Shown here piece after piece: positions 40,341-51,119 of a DNA stretch of 64,000 nt; the stretch's first letter is position 1; each line of letters begins with the position of its first letter. The stretch is taken from the NCBI GenBank assembly GCA_012934845.2, contig WNNJ02003776.1, positions 1 through 64,000 of the forward strand, read 5' to 3'. The notes below the pieces were generated by a model. The model was not told the DNA's origin. It made no database searches and saw only the letters and a list, made by a program, of their open reading frames with translations. Both the position numbers and the translations under genes were made by a program. This DNA is from Pomphorhynchus laevis (taxonomy: Eukaryota > Acanthocephala > Palaeacanthocephala > Echinorhynchida > Pomphorhynchidae).

Positions 40341-40822
40341 TTCTTACGAAATACTCATGGAAAATTACAGCGATGATACAATTATCTCTCTTTACAAAAA
40401 GAGGTAACTAAAATTTGCTAAATGAATCATATCATATGACAGAGTCTACATATTTTATATTTATATAGTTTTAACGGAAAGAAGAAAACATTTCCCTTTA
40501 TTTAAAAGTACAATATTTCGATACCTCCTGCTATCATCAGGATTAAAATTAAAAAATATAATTTTAATTTAATATGATTTAATATTTTAATCCTGATGGT
40601 AGCAGGAGGTATCGAAATATTGTACTTTTAAATAAAGGGAAATATTTTCTTCTTTGTTCCCTTAAAACTATATAAATATGAAATAGGTGGACTCAGTTAT
40701 TTGATCTGATTCATTCAGGAAATTTTAGTTACCTCTCTTTGTAAAGAGAGGTAATTGTATCATCACTGTAATTTCCATAGGAATTTTGTAAGAATTAAAT
40801 TATCAATGACTTGGATAATCGT
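40324..40822. repeat. ~500-bp foldback with ~240-bp arms
   Basis: The left arm (40,324-40,566) and right arm (40,583-40,822) are inverted copies at roughly 90 percent by eye. Shared pieces include gatacctcctgctatcatca / tgatggtagcaggaggtatc and ctctctttaca / tgtaaagagag. The inner ends read as PLE-like tails (CTGATG..TATCGAAAT, then aataaaggga) facing each other. A related element lies at 54,060-54,345. Confidence 0.88.
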
Positions 40823-40859
40823 AAGCCATATATAATTCGTCACTTTATCTAACTATTAT

Positions 40860-43080
40860 TCCTACCATCACTTGAAAAAAAGACGCCCAAGTACTAATAC
40901 TCTTCCAAGTCGGGTAAAACCTTATCACAATTAGTATCGACGATGTTACCTTAAACCGAGCAGAGCACATCGAGACCGTTTTGGATTTAATAACATCCAT
41001 ACCGACTACTTTATATACCGCCTTTATCTCTAAGGCTGAAGTACTTTATATCTATGATGAAGCCAGCCACATCACGAAGGAATCTCATATCGGTCGCCTG
41101 TACTCAGATCAAATAAACTTTAAGTCATGACCAAAAGTTCATGCGGACAATTGAGGATGCTTAAGAAGACTGATCGATAAATTGAAAGCTTTTCCTTATG
41201 GCTTAGCTCTCTCATTACAACAAAGATATGCGCAAATAATTCATTACTATGTTAGCTGCACAGATCCGTCTCTTAATCTCCCTATTATTCTTACCAGTTT
41301 TCGAGAACAAGATGTCCAAGTACTTAAATACTTTTACGTCGAGTAAGACCCTATCACAAATTCGTATCGACGATGATACCTTGTTCCCAGCAGAGCACAT
41401 CGATACAGTTTTGGATTTGCCAACTTTCATATCGGCCAGTTGACATTCCGCCGTAAATCAATCCAACAAGCATTGTAGGTTATCAGTATTGGAGGCTAAC
41501 AAGACAACCTCGTTTACGATAAGCAAATATGATATCTTGATCGGACCAAACTAAAGACCAAACTTCGACAAAGGGGCCCATCTCGAAATTTTTTCCATAT
41601 AAACAAGGAACAAAAATGGAGACGAGACAGTGGATAGCCCTGACGGAACCCAACATCTACAGGTAACGACACAGACTTCCTGCTTATAACATGAACAAAA
41701 CTCGTACTCAGTTCGTACAAAGAAGCCACAGCTACACGGTGGTAGTGGGACCTTTGTACTTTTAAGTACCTGCCACAGCCTATATATTGGTACCCGGTTG
41801 AACGCATGTTCTAAATCCACAAAATGCATGTGAATTAGTTGAGCGTAATCCCAGGTGCGTTTGAGAATAGTTGAAAGAATGAAAAGCAGTTTCGTAATTC
41901 CTCGACCAGAACGAAAGCCACATTGCTTCTCCAGCAACTGCCTTTCGACTATCGGTATTATCCTTAGCTCAAGGATCATGGCAAATAGCTTACTAGGTAG
42001 GCTAAGAAGAGTAATACCACTATAATTTGAACATTCTCTTCTATTCTCCTTCTTATATATAGGAATCAACACCCCAGTTTGCCAATCACCATGTTCCTGT
42101 CTTGACTTCAGTGCTACGCTGAAAAGTCGTGTTATCTACCCCATACCTTTAACGTTAAGAGTCTTCAAAATCTCAGGTTGAATATCATCAACTACAACAG
42201 ATTTACCATTACGAAGTTTGTGAACAACAGTAATGACCTCTGTCAAGGTAATGGATATGATATTGAGTTCCAAGATTCTCCTTCCATAATAGAAGGCACG
42301 TTATCCCTATTAAGAATACCTCTAAATGCTCCTTCCAACCACTATGTTTTCAATATCTGTTAGAAGATACCCATTATTGTCTAAAACAGTCCGAGCAGAT
42401 TTCTGCTTTTCAGAATGAAGGACTTTAATCGTTCCCCAGAATTTCATAGAAACTGACCAATAATCAAGTTTGAGGTACTCGCCAAACTTCTCCCAAGTTG
42501 CTTTCTTTGGCTCATCAACATCTAAAGCTTCAGCTATCTTGGTATGTCGATACCTGTCTACAGCCCCCATTACTTATTAGACAAGGTTGCATTATAAGCC
42601 AATTCTGTCGAACGGCAGCTCTTATAACTAGTTTCCACCAAGCAGTTCGAGGATACCTCTACGACAGGCACCAACAGTCTTCAAACCATAGATCTTCAAA
42701 GTCGCTTGGTCAATAGAAGTTTTGAACATCAACCATTCTTATTAGATATCCTATATCTTCCCACAATTGGGCAAAGTCCGCCTTGATATAGTTTAAAGAT
42801 TTCCCTTACAGAAACTTCTTCCAGATGTTCCCAACGAACCCTAACATTACGTTTAAGCTTCACAGGTCTGTCTGGTAGCCTACTTTACCAGCGAATTTTA
42901 CTTACTACAATGTAGTGGTTGGTTGACAGTTTAGCCCGTCTCGTTACACCTGTGTCCATGACATATAGTCGCAAATCAGATGACACTATTACAAAATCAA
43001 TCATTGATCGTTGATTTAAAGTATCCTGATGCCATGTGCATTATTGGATCTCTTTATGTTCGAACATTGTGTTGGTTATT
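40860..43080 (-). mobile_element. LINE family B, copy 2, decayed
   Basis: Reversed relative of 11,366-14,110. Minus-strand order: endonuclease C-terminal text (DFVIVSSDLRLYVMDTGVTR, ~42,990), KKATWEKFGEYLKLDYW (~42,500), NYSGITLLSLPSKLFAMIL (~42,030), EKQCGFRSGRGITKLLF (~41,930), MHFVDLEHAFNRVPIYRLW (~41,820), VGFRQGYPLSRLHF, and FKYLDILFSKTGKNNREIK (~41,320). Frame breaks throughout. Confidence 0.78.
41551..42072 (-). CDS. family B LINE copy 2 reverse transcriptase
   Basis: 173-residue open segment with NYSGITLLSLPSKLFAMILE, QCGFRSGRGITKLLFILSTI and HFVDLEHAFNRVPIYRLWQV (motif A Asp kept). The end drifts into another frame before motif B. Confidence 0.75.
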   Translation of the reverse strand: MLIPIYKKENRRECSNYSGITLLSLPSKLFAMILELRIIPIVERQLLEKQCGFRSGRGITKLLFILSTILKRTWDYAQLIHMHFVDLEHAFNRVPIYRLWQVLKSTKVPLPPCSCGFFVRTEYEFCSCYKQEVCVVTCRCWVPSGLSTVSSPFLFLVYMEKISRWAPLSKFGL

Positions 43081-43109
43081 AACAAATTGTTATGAGAATA
43101 GATAGCAGC

Positions 43110-43330
43110 CTTATCTTATATAATAATATAAGATATATATAAGATAATATATTATAATTATGTATGTAACAGATATTATAATTAAATTAATATAATTAGA
43201 TTTATATAATATAATTATATTTAATAATTTAAATAAAATTTAATAAGTAAATTTTAATAATTTAATATTTTTAATAATTCATTCCGTGATGGAACCCAAA
43301 AATATTTTATATACTTTAATGTAAAACTAC
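43110..43330. repeat. AT-rich low-complexity tract
   Basis: Repeated tataagataatata and aataatttaa units; no coding signal. It borders the family B LINE. Confidence 0.85.
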
Positions 43331-43479
43331 CTTATATTTACTTAGATATGTAACAAATATGAATACAACAGCAATCGTATTACCACAGTTTCGTTACCAT
43401 TACGCATATTATTGAAATTTTTTCGAGAAAACAATTTATTGGGTAAAAACGAAAAATTTAACATCTTAATCAAATCACG

Positions 43480-44330
43480 TCAAATTACATTTTCTACTTC
43501 TTGATGTTCGAATATCCATGGAACTGACTTGGCAAGTTTTAAGCCAATTTTGCATCGCAATGTTATAATATATTTGGAGTATTTCTTAGATGCCTTCTCA
43601 GATTTGATCTTGGCGATGTGTTTGAGTAAATTTCTTGTGTTTTTACTACATTCACAGTTTAAAGTAAATATAAGAGAATAAAACTTGGTTCTCTCTCTAT
43701 ATAGGCAATTCAATCACCCTATTTTTTACCTTGCTCTTTTCACGACATTGAAAGTTAGCTTCATTCAATTTTGATAAGTAGCTAAGAGCTAAGTGATTGA
43801 ACACATATACGTCCAATATAGACCACTCGGAAAAACGAATCCAGAATGCTCTGCAGCTGAGGTTAAACTTTAATGCATACCACTACGTCGGCCAATTCGT
43901 TTGCTGGCAGATCACGCATGATGTTATGTCGAATTGAGGACAGACCTTCCGTTTGACAATACTGACCACATGTCAGTATTACAATACTGAGTGTAGACCA
44001 CATGAAAGGGTTCCAAGTATATGCAGTTTATGAAAGTATCATTTGGATACCAACAATAGCGTACCGCGATTACGTCGTGGAATTTAGTTTTAGAGAGTTG
44101 AAAGCCAAGTTGTTCAAGTGGTTTGAACGAAAATCATGTTGAACATCGTGTAATTGAGATGCTTAATTAGCGAAGTCGTGTCTCGATTGTCAGAATTAAT
44201 TTTATTTAATAAATTGCAATGAGTATTTTTTGTGGAGCCGTATTTCCGAAGGTAAGTTGCTTTTTTCAAGTTTCCGACATCGATAGTCCGTCTGACATTG
44301 ACTAACACATAATGAAAAGTTTTGGTAGTT
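43480..44330 (-). mobile_element. LINE family U-like C-terminal fragment
   Basis: Minus strand: LVNVRRTIDVGNLKKATYLR (~44,300), FHDVIAVRYCWYPNDTFINC (~44,070; compare FRDALAARYNW), then an ITLRCKIGLKLAKSVPW tail (~43,560; compare the RCKISTAIAKCVSM tail of the fuller copy). Scattered over several frames. Confidence 0.55.
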
Positions 44331-44399
44331 TTGAGTGGATTAAGTATCGGGAATATTTAGCCCTAGCCGTCCTAATCGTAAAAGTAAAAATATAAAAGC

Positions 44400-45051
44400 G
44401 CTATATTTCTTAATGGAGGTAATTCCTACAATAGTAGGAAAGAAAATCTCTATGAGCACATTTTATAGGGAATTAAATCACGATGGGTCAGCATTGTATA
44501 TTCTAGAAATGTATTGCAATTTGAATTAAAACGACTGTGTTAGTGCAGTGTACGCTAAGTGGGAATCAACAGTGGCGATCTATGTTAAGTTCCTCATGCT
44601 AGTATTTCATTTAGCAAACCAGAATAACCATGATGCAACTATAGAAGACGTTGACGTTCAACCTCCAACGACAACTGAGATGCAATATTGTATCACTTGC
44701 ATCAAGAAGACAAGGCCCCTGGTCTGGATCAAATCACATCTGAAATTTTGCAAGCTTCTAGTATCACATTATATCAAAAACTCGCAGTTCTTTTTAAATT
44801 CATATGAAACGTCTCTAAAATCCCAAAAGATTTTTCAACCACCATCATTATGCTGATTTACAAAAGAGTAATGCAAGATCATGAGCAAATTATCGCCCAA
44901 TATTGTTACTTCCTGTCGTTTACAAGGTTCTCGAATTAATCAAACTGAAATGCATTAGGTCAGTACGAGAACTGCAAGTACGTGAGAGTCAATTAGAATT
45001 CAAAAAGGGGTTGAGGCTGTATTGAATGAATATTTTCTTGAAGAAGTACAT
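44400..45051 (+). mobile_element. LINE fragment (RT linker and fingers)
   Basis: The open frame at 44,548-44,856 gives DVDVQPPTTTEMQYCI; the next frame gives KAPGLDQITSEILQASSITL, the block before the RT fingers in RTE-type LINEs. Its right part is the longer homologue of 2,325-2,635. It is joined to a reversed PLE at 45,052. Confidence 0.62.
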
Positions 45052-45368
45052 ATTAAATATACTTCTATATAAAATATATTAATAGTTTTGACCTAATGGG
45101 CTGTCGACCACAAACATCAAAAAATAAAAGAAAAGAAAAAGAAAGTCTCAACAAAGCCCTTGCTTCCCAGCTACCGTTGTCAGTCGCTCCAATAAATCAC
45201 CAATTGTCACGGTATTTTTGCCATACAACGTTAGTCTTCTGGTATATATATAAAAAATCGAATTTGATTTACACCCGCGTTGTTTGATCATCCTTAGATG
45301 CTTTAATATTTGAAAAATCAGTATCCAAAAGAGGAAAAAAATACAACAAGAGTATTATTTATTTAGAA

Positions 45369-45393
45369 GATTTCGGCACAATACATTCTTCAG
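45369..45393 (-). ncRNA. decayed hammerhead-like core (reversed copy)
   Basis: CTGAAGA...GTGCC-GAAA, with stem II disrupted as at 2,938 and 48,742. Confidence 0.35.
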
Positions 45394-45453
45394 TTTTTGG
45401 TTAAACACAACATCAAATCTACAGCGTTTGCAACTTTATATTAAATCTTGTCA

Positions 45454-45804
45454 TCATTCACCAGGGAAGAACTTCTCGACTTTATGGTGGTTTTTTCTTT
45501 TATAAAAGTCATACTTATTTTCATCATTTAGCAACTTGTCCGCCATAAGTTTTCCTATCCAGTAGTCTTCTACTGTTGTACGTTCACAGTGTCTTTTGAT
45601 ATCTGCGCTGATTATTGTTGTAACGAACTCATGTGACGGGTATTCTATACAGTGCGCTACTACACTGTCCGTGTTAAATTTTTTAGGAGCATTGTCATCA
45701 TCTATTGACTTTTTGTAATTTTCATTTTTACCCGAGATTGATGACTTTATATCTGCCCTTCGATTTGTTAATCGGTCTTTCAATTGGCGTTTTGTTTCAC
45801 TCAC
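45454..45804 (-). CDS. PLE GIY-YIG endonuclease end (reversed copy)
   Basis: 116 residues starting at the YIG side: VSETKRQLKDRLTNRRADIK, VVAHCIEYPSHEF (conserved His), ERTTVEDYWIGKL (conserved Glu). The GIY half lies upstream in a shifted frame (EVYLATCKS). The reading ends FFPGE near the tail. Confidence 0.8.
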   Translation of the reverse strand: MSETKRQLKDRLTNRRADIKSSISGKNENYKKSIDDDNAPKKFNTDSVVAHCIEYPSHEFVTTIISADIKRHCERTTVEDYWIGKLMADKLLNDENKYDFYKRKNHHKVEKFFPGE

Positions 45805-45989
45805 ATATTGTTGTTTAAAACTCTTACAGGTTGCTAGATATACTTCACTTTTACACGAATAATTGCTTTAATCTTGTATTGTAGTTTAGTTTTGGTGCTT
45901 TGAAAATATTGACCTTCTTGGATTTCAAGACAGCACTTAGAACGTGACTTTCTGCACTGGTTGACGTCAATGTACTCTTTGTTATTAGA

Positions 45990-46550
45990 TTATTTTCTCA
46001 TTCCCGAATGTACAAGTAATTTCCTAATATTGCTAAAGTTTGTGAAATATGTGACCGGTTTTTTGCTTTCATTCGGATTTATTATTGATACTTCCTTAAA
46101 AGCTCGCAATAGATCATTCGAAAGTGTTTCAAGAGCTAGGTGAAACATTGTGGATACATAGCACATACTTTTATTTGCTTCATAATCTGTATGCTTTTTA
46201 TTTAGAAGTGTTTGCCTACTTTGTTCTCGTGCTCTATTTATAGTCTCATATATTAACCTGTTTGTATATCTTCGGTTTTGTAGGTGATAAGTGAGATTGC
46301 ACATTTTAAGTTCGAAGGTCTCATTAGTGTAGCATATTTTCCTTGCCCTTAATGCTTCATTATATATAATATTTTTCTTTACCATTGCTGGGTGAGAGGT
46401 GTGTGTACGTATATAGGATGGAACCCACGTCGGCTTTCTATATATCTTAGTATGCATCCTTCCGTCCTCAATTTCAATGTCAACGTCTAAGAAGTTTATT
46501 TGACGGTGATTTGTATATATTTGTGGTGTGAACTTACTTTTCGTTACCAC
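45990..46550 (-). CDS. PLE post-palm region (reversed copy)
   Basis: 186 residues: QINFLDVDIEIEDGRMHTKI, IYRKPTWVPSYIRTHTSHPA (the KPTxT..Y..SHP block of PLEs), NEALRARKIC, then a basic thumb to KPVTYFTNFSNIRKLLVHSG. It differs from the forward copy by only a few residues. Confidence 0.85.
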   Translation of the reverse strand: MVTKSKFTPQIYTNHRQINFLDVDIEIEDGRMHTKIYRKPTWVPSYIRTHTSHPAMVKKNIIYNEALRARKICYTNETFELKMCNLTYHLQNRRYTNRLIYETINRAREQSRQTLLNKKHTDYEANKSMCYVSTMFHLALETLSNDLLRAFKEVSIINPNESKKPVTYFTNFSNIRKLLVHSGMRK

Positions 46551-47125
46551 TCCTAAAGAATTCAGTCGACAAGGTATGTATAAATCTGTAGGACGTGCTG
46601 ATTATGAAGCTTTTAAGAATGTGCACGATGACAACTTAAGATCCGTAATGACAAAAAGGTTTTTCAATCATCAAGCCTAAAAGAAATATACGTCAATAAG
46701 TCAAACTAACAACTACGTGCCGAACATCTCAAGATCACAACATAACGCTTTGAAAGTACTTTGAAATAACATTGATATAATTATAAAACTAGCAGACAAA
46801 GGGGGCAATATTGTAATATGGTATACAAAGGATTATTTAATTGAAGCAAATCGACAACTAGAATCAGAATCTTATCGGCAAATTACATTAGAAGAGGTAC
46901 TTAAAAGAAAAGAATAGGTTGGGATTGGTATTTTAGAACTAGTAGAAGAGAAAGTAAGTAAGCTTTTGATTAATAGAGTAAGCGGCCGTGGAAAATTTTA
47001 CATGCTACCTAAGATTCATAAGGAAAGTATTCCATGCCCAGGTAGACCTATAATATCTAACTGCAATATGCCAACAGAGCTACTGTCAAAGTACCTACAC
47101 ACAACTCAAAGATCTTCTAAAGAAC

Positions 47126-47380
47126 GTGTATTCTTTTGTAAACAGCAGCGATGATGTTATATATAAATTAACGGCATTAAAGAACACTTTTAATACAGAA
47201 ATGCCTATAATATTAGCAACTCTAGACGTCCAATCTCTATACACATCAATTAATAATGACAATGGTTTACGATTAGTTAAAGCACGAATGTCAAACGCAG
47301 ATTGGCCAAAAGAAAAGATTGCATCAACACTAAGCTTACTAAAGATTGTGTTAAAAAATAATATTTTCGAGTTTCACTAA
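47126..47380 (+). CDS. PLE RT palm A segment
   Basis: 84 residues with ATLDVQSLYTSINNDNGLRL (motif A Asp) and a hydrophobic LKIVLKNNIFEFH end that aligns with the LEVVLNSNIFEFN of the 3.3-kb PLE. An IHKESIPCPGRPI block precedes it in a different frame. Confidence 0.75.
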   Translation: MYSFVNSSDDVIYKLTALKNTFNTEMPIILATLDVQSLYTSINNDNGLRLVKARMSNADWPKEKIASTLSLLKIVLKNNIFEFH

Positions 47381-47566
47381 CACTTCTTTGAGCAAGTACA
47401 AGGAACAGCAATGAGAACTGCTGTAGCACCGGTCTATGCAAACCTATATCTAGCAGAAATTGAGGAATCTTTTCTTAAAAAACAGCAAATCAAGCCAGTC
47501 GTTTGGATAAGATACATAGGTGACATAATGCTTGTGTGACCTGGTAATAAAGCAAGCCTTGAAGCT

Positions 47567-48145
47567 ATGGTTAGTGTTTTGAATAAAGAAAGCGTGTGGA
47601 AGTTTAAACCACAAATATATACAAATCACCGTCAAATAAACTTCTTAGACGTTGACATTGAAATTGAGGACGGAAGGATGCATACTAAGATATATAGAAA
47701 GCCGACGTGGGTTCCATCCTATATACGTACACACACCTCTCACCCAGCAATGGTAAAGAAAAATATTATATATAATGAAGCATTAAGGGCAAGGAAAATA
47801 TGCTACACTAATGAGACCTTCGAACTTGAAATGTGCAATCTCACTTATCACCTACAAAACCGAGGATATGCAAACAGGTTAATATATGAGACTATAAATA
47901 GAGCACGAGAACAAAGTAGGCAAACACTTCTAAATAAAAAGCATACAGATTATGAAGCAAATAAAAGTATGTGCTATGTATCCACAATGTTTCACCTAGC
48001 TCTTGAAACACTTTCGAATGATCTATTGCGAGCTTTTAAGGAAGTATCAATAATAAATCCGAATGAAAGCAAAAAACCGGTCACATATTTCACAAACTTT
48101 AGCAATATTAGGAAATTACTTGTACATTCGGGAATGAGAAAATAA
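47567..48145 (+). CDS. PLE post-palm and thumb region
   Basis: 192 residues: QINFLDVDIEIEDGRM, KPTWVPSYIRTHTSHPAMVK, NLTYHLQNRGYANRLIYETI, and the end VHSGMRK. It is the forward partner of 45,990-46,550. Its near identity to that copy means the pair is young, or has been kept alike by conversion. Confidence 0.85.
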   Translation: MVSVLNKESVWKFKPQIYTNHRQINFLDVDIEIEDGRMHTKIYRKPTWVPSYIRTHTSHPAMVKKNIIYNEALRARKICYTNETFELEMCNLTYHLQNRGYANRLIYETINRAREQSRQTLLNKKHTDYEANKSMCYVSTMFHLALETLSNDLLRAFKEVSIINPNESKKPVTYFTNFSNIRKLLVHSGMRK

Positions 48146-48330
48146 TCTAATAACAAAGAGTACATTGAAGTCAACCAGTGCAGAAAGTCACGTTCTAAGT
48201 GCTGTCTTGAAATCCAAGAAGGTCAATATTTTCAAAGCACCAAAACTAAACTACAATACAAGATTAAAGCAATTATTCGTGTAAAAGTGAAGTATATCTA
48301 GCAACCTGTAAGAGTTGTAAACAACAATAT

Positions 48331-48681
48331 GTGAGTGAGACAAAACGCCAATTGAAAGACCGATTAACAAATCGAAGGGCAGATATAAAGTCATCAATCT
48401 CGGGTAAAAATGAAAATTACAAAAAGTCAATAGATGATGACAATGCTCCTAAAAAATTTAACACGGACAGTGTAGTAGCGCACTGTATAGAATACCCGTC
48501 ACATGAGTTCGTTACAACAATAATCAGCGCAGATATCAAAAGACACTGTGAACGTACAACAGTAGAAGACTACTGGATAGGAAAACTTATGGCGGACAAG
48601 TTGCTAAATAATGAAAATAAGTATGACTTTTATAAAAGAAAAAACCACCATAAAGTCGAGAAGTTCTTCCCTGGTGAATGA
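48331..48681 (+). CDS. PLE GIY-YIG endonuclease end
   Basis: 116 residues: ETKRQLKDRLTNRRADIKSS, VVAHCIEYPSHEFVTTIISA, EDYWIGKLMADKLL. Identical to the reversed copy except one residue near the end. The GIY half is upstream in a shifted frame. Confidence 0.82.
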   Translation: MSETKRQLKDRLTNRRADIKSSISGKNENYKKSIDDDNAPKKFNTDSVVAHCIEYPSHEFVTTIISADIKRHCERTTVEDYWIGKLMADKLLNNENKYDFYKRKNHHKVEKFFPGE

Positions 48682-48741
48682 TGACAAGATTTAATATAAA
48701 GTTGCAAACGCTGTAGATTTGATGTTGTGTTTAACCAAAAT

Positions 48742-48765
48742 CTGAAGAATGTATTGTGCCGAAAC
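48742..48765 (+). ncRNA. decayed hammerhead-like core (forward copy)
   Basis: CTGAAGA, ATGTATTGTGCC, GAAA, CC then TAAATAAATAA. The boxes remain but the stem II left arm no longer pairs with GCC. Confidence 0.38.
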
Positions 48766-49189
48766 CTAAATAAATAATACTCTTGTTGTATTTTTTTTCC
48801 TCTTTTGGATACTGATTTTTCAAATATTAAAGCATCTAAGGATGATCAAACATTGCGGGTGTAAATCAAATTCGATTTTATATATATACCAGAAGACTAA
48901 CGTTGTATGGCAAAAATACCGTGACAATTGGTGATTTATTGGAGCGACTGGCAACGGTAGCTGGGAAGCAAGGGCTTTGTTGAGACTTTCTTTTTCTTTT
49001 CTTTTGTTTTTTGATGTTTGTGGTCGACAGCCAATTAGGTCAAAAATTTTAATATATTTTATATATAGAAGTATATTTAATTACGTTATGTTACTGAATT
49101 CACTTTTAAGTATTGATCTTCAACGAGAATTCCTAAAATCTCAATTCCATCTGACACGATTTTTATGGATGGACATGTAATTTACATTT

Positions 49190-51010
49190 TTCTTCATTCT
49201 GGAAAAAGCCAAATTATAGATCAATTTTATTTATGAGATTTTAAGATTTGATAATCTTAAACTTACAATTTGAACTTCTTCAGTAATTCAAATTTTCAGT
49301 TACGTTCAAATCGTCAGTTACGACCGATGAACAGTCATTGGCACTTGCTCTATCAGAATCTAAATAAGAGGCATGGAAGCCGTTGTAAAGGCAATCCTTC
49401 ATCTGAAAATATTGTTTCGTTATCAATAGTTAAAACTGTTTGAGGTGAAGTAGACGTTGGGTGTAAAAACCCAAATCATAGACCCAAATCATAGACCCAA
49501 ATCATAGACCCAAATCATAGACCCAAATCATAGACCCAAATCATAGACCCAAATCATAGACCCAAATCATAGACCCAAATCATAGACCCAAATCATAGAC
49601 CCAAATCATAGACCCAAATCATAGACCCAAATCATAGACCCAAATCATAGACCCAAATCAAAACCCAAATCAAAACCCAAATCAAAGACCTTAAATCATA
49701 AACCCAAATCATAGACCTTAAATCATAAACCCAAATCAAAACCTAAATCATACATTAATTTCATTTATGAGATTTAAAGATTTGATAAGCTCTTTAAAAG
49801 TTCAATTCGTTAGCTAAGTTCAAATCGTCAGTTACGACGATGAACAGCCATTGGCACATACTTCATCATAATCTAAATATGAGGCAAAGAAGCCGTTGCA
49901 ATGGCAATCATGGCTAAATGATCACCTTGCGTGAATCCTTCATCTGAAAATATTGTTTCGTTATCAATGGTAAAAACTGTTGGAATGAAGTAGACGTTGG
50001 GTGAAACTGTAGTCAAGGATGGACATACATCATTTACATTCATTAGGGCAAGTCTTCGATTTATTTATTAAATGCGTTTTTGGCCTCAATTTGATCATTA
50101 TTGCTGGAAAATGATTGTCTAATTGAGTGTACCGCATCTCTGTTTAGCACTGAGTTTTATGTGATTTAAAACTTTTTGAAGATCAAAAGAAGTAGCGAGA
50201 AGACGTCCTGTGTGCCGGCGGCTTACCTCTTCAATGCTTATTTGACGGATTCCATGATTTGTCTAACGCTATAGAGCGGCTAACAGTGAACGCTTCTAGG
50301 GTATTCGGGGGCAGTGAAATTGCTGAGATTGTTATTGTAAACTCTGCTAGGGCTAAAACCGATTTATCTGAGCACATGCCAAATCCCTACAGCATTGATC
50401 TCTATAAGGTGGACTTAGCTCCGAAAGGAGCATATGAATCACGAGTGTTTCTCAACGCTTGACGTATTTCTGCTAATGAAATGTCTTGAAATCTGACGGG
50501 ATGGTGTAATTGAACGGTTGGTAAGCGGTTTTTTAGAATAGTGCAGTCGTGTGTTTCAGCTGCTGATGGATGTTGCTGAATAAACTTCTGCTTTACAGTT
50601 TCATTTCCGACATTGTCTTCCAGATGGAGAGTTCTATGGGTAAGCTTACGTTTTTGAGTAGTTTTGAGGCAGTGCGAATTAGACTATTGCATAAATGCTT
50701 GGAAAAGTTGCTAGCATACCCAACAGTTGAATTTGATGCAGATTAAAAACGAGAATGTTCAAATTGTAGCGTGCGCGCTTCGAGAATTAGTTTATAAATC
50801 TGACCTTCATTCCACAATCGCTGCTGACGTCTTATGTTTAATCAGATCACTCGTGTAATACTGTTCTTCGTTCTAAGTAGTACAAGTTAGAACAATATTG
50901 TGTAAGCTTTCAAATTCACACGCATCTTATTTATAATAAGCACTGCAGTACAATAGAGGTTCGCGAAGGTATTAATAAAGTCAATTCTAGTGATTTGGGG
51001 TAGTAAGTGA
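49190..51010 (-). mobile_element. LINE family U fragment, duplicated around a minisatellite
   Basis: Minus-strand translation gives ETIFSDEGFTQGDHLAMIAI (RT motif B, compare SDEGFTQDDPLSMAAF), AKNAFNK (motif A, ~50,070) and ISIEEVSRRHTGR (~50,210; compare IAIGEALRRIIGR). The motif B segment is present twice, at about 49,300-49,462 and 49,810-50,005. The two are separated by the minisatellite. Heavily decayed. Confidence 0.65.
49469..49756. repeat. 13-bp minisatellite
   Basis: About 14 perfect copies of cccaaatcataga to ~49,655, then degenerate units (cccaaatcaaaa, accttaaatcataaa) to 49,756. It is flanked on both sides by copies of the same LINE segment. Confidence 0.95.
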
Positions 51011-51119
51011 AGATTAGGAATCCATTTGATTACTTAATCGTATGCAATTTCTATCTTTTGAGACAATAAATTGAGGGATGATAAATAAATTGACGATTAA
51101 TATGCTTTTGGAACAGTGT

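Larger units (their letters stand above)
45052..46527 (-). mobile_element. PLE, reversed partial copy (inverted pair 3)
   Basis: 1,476-bp reverse copy of 47,608-49,081, by eye well above 95 percent identical. It holds the RT-distal region, GIY-YIG and tail but not the RT palm. The outer end is attaaatatacttc; the inner end lies at the text caccacaaatata. Such partial inverted companions are a known product of PLE insertion. Confidence 0.88.
46528..49081 (+). mobile_element. Penelope-like element, forward copy (inverted pair 3)
   Basis: Longest PLE in the window. N-terminal and finger region 46,560-47,120 (DIIIKLADKGGNIVIWYTKD; GRGKFYMLPKIHKESIPCPG), palm A LDVQSLYTSINNDNGL (~47,225-47,270), a damaged motif B/C region (~47,400-47,540), the post-palm frame (47,567-48,145), GIY-YIG (48,250-48,681) and the tail to 49,081. 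The right half is the mirror of 45,052-46,527. It carries several frame breaks in the RT but well-kept downstream frames. Confidence 0.85.

Noticed and set aside
49469-49756. A CRISPR-like or telomere-like array.
   Set aside because: The 13-bp units are contiguous with no spacers and do not match telomeric repeats.
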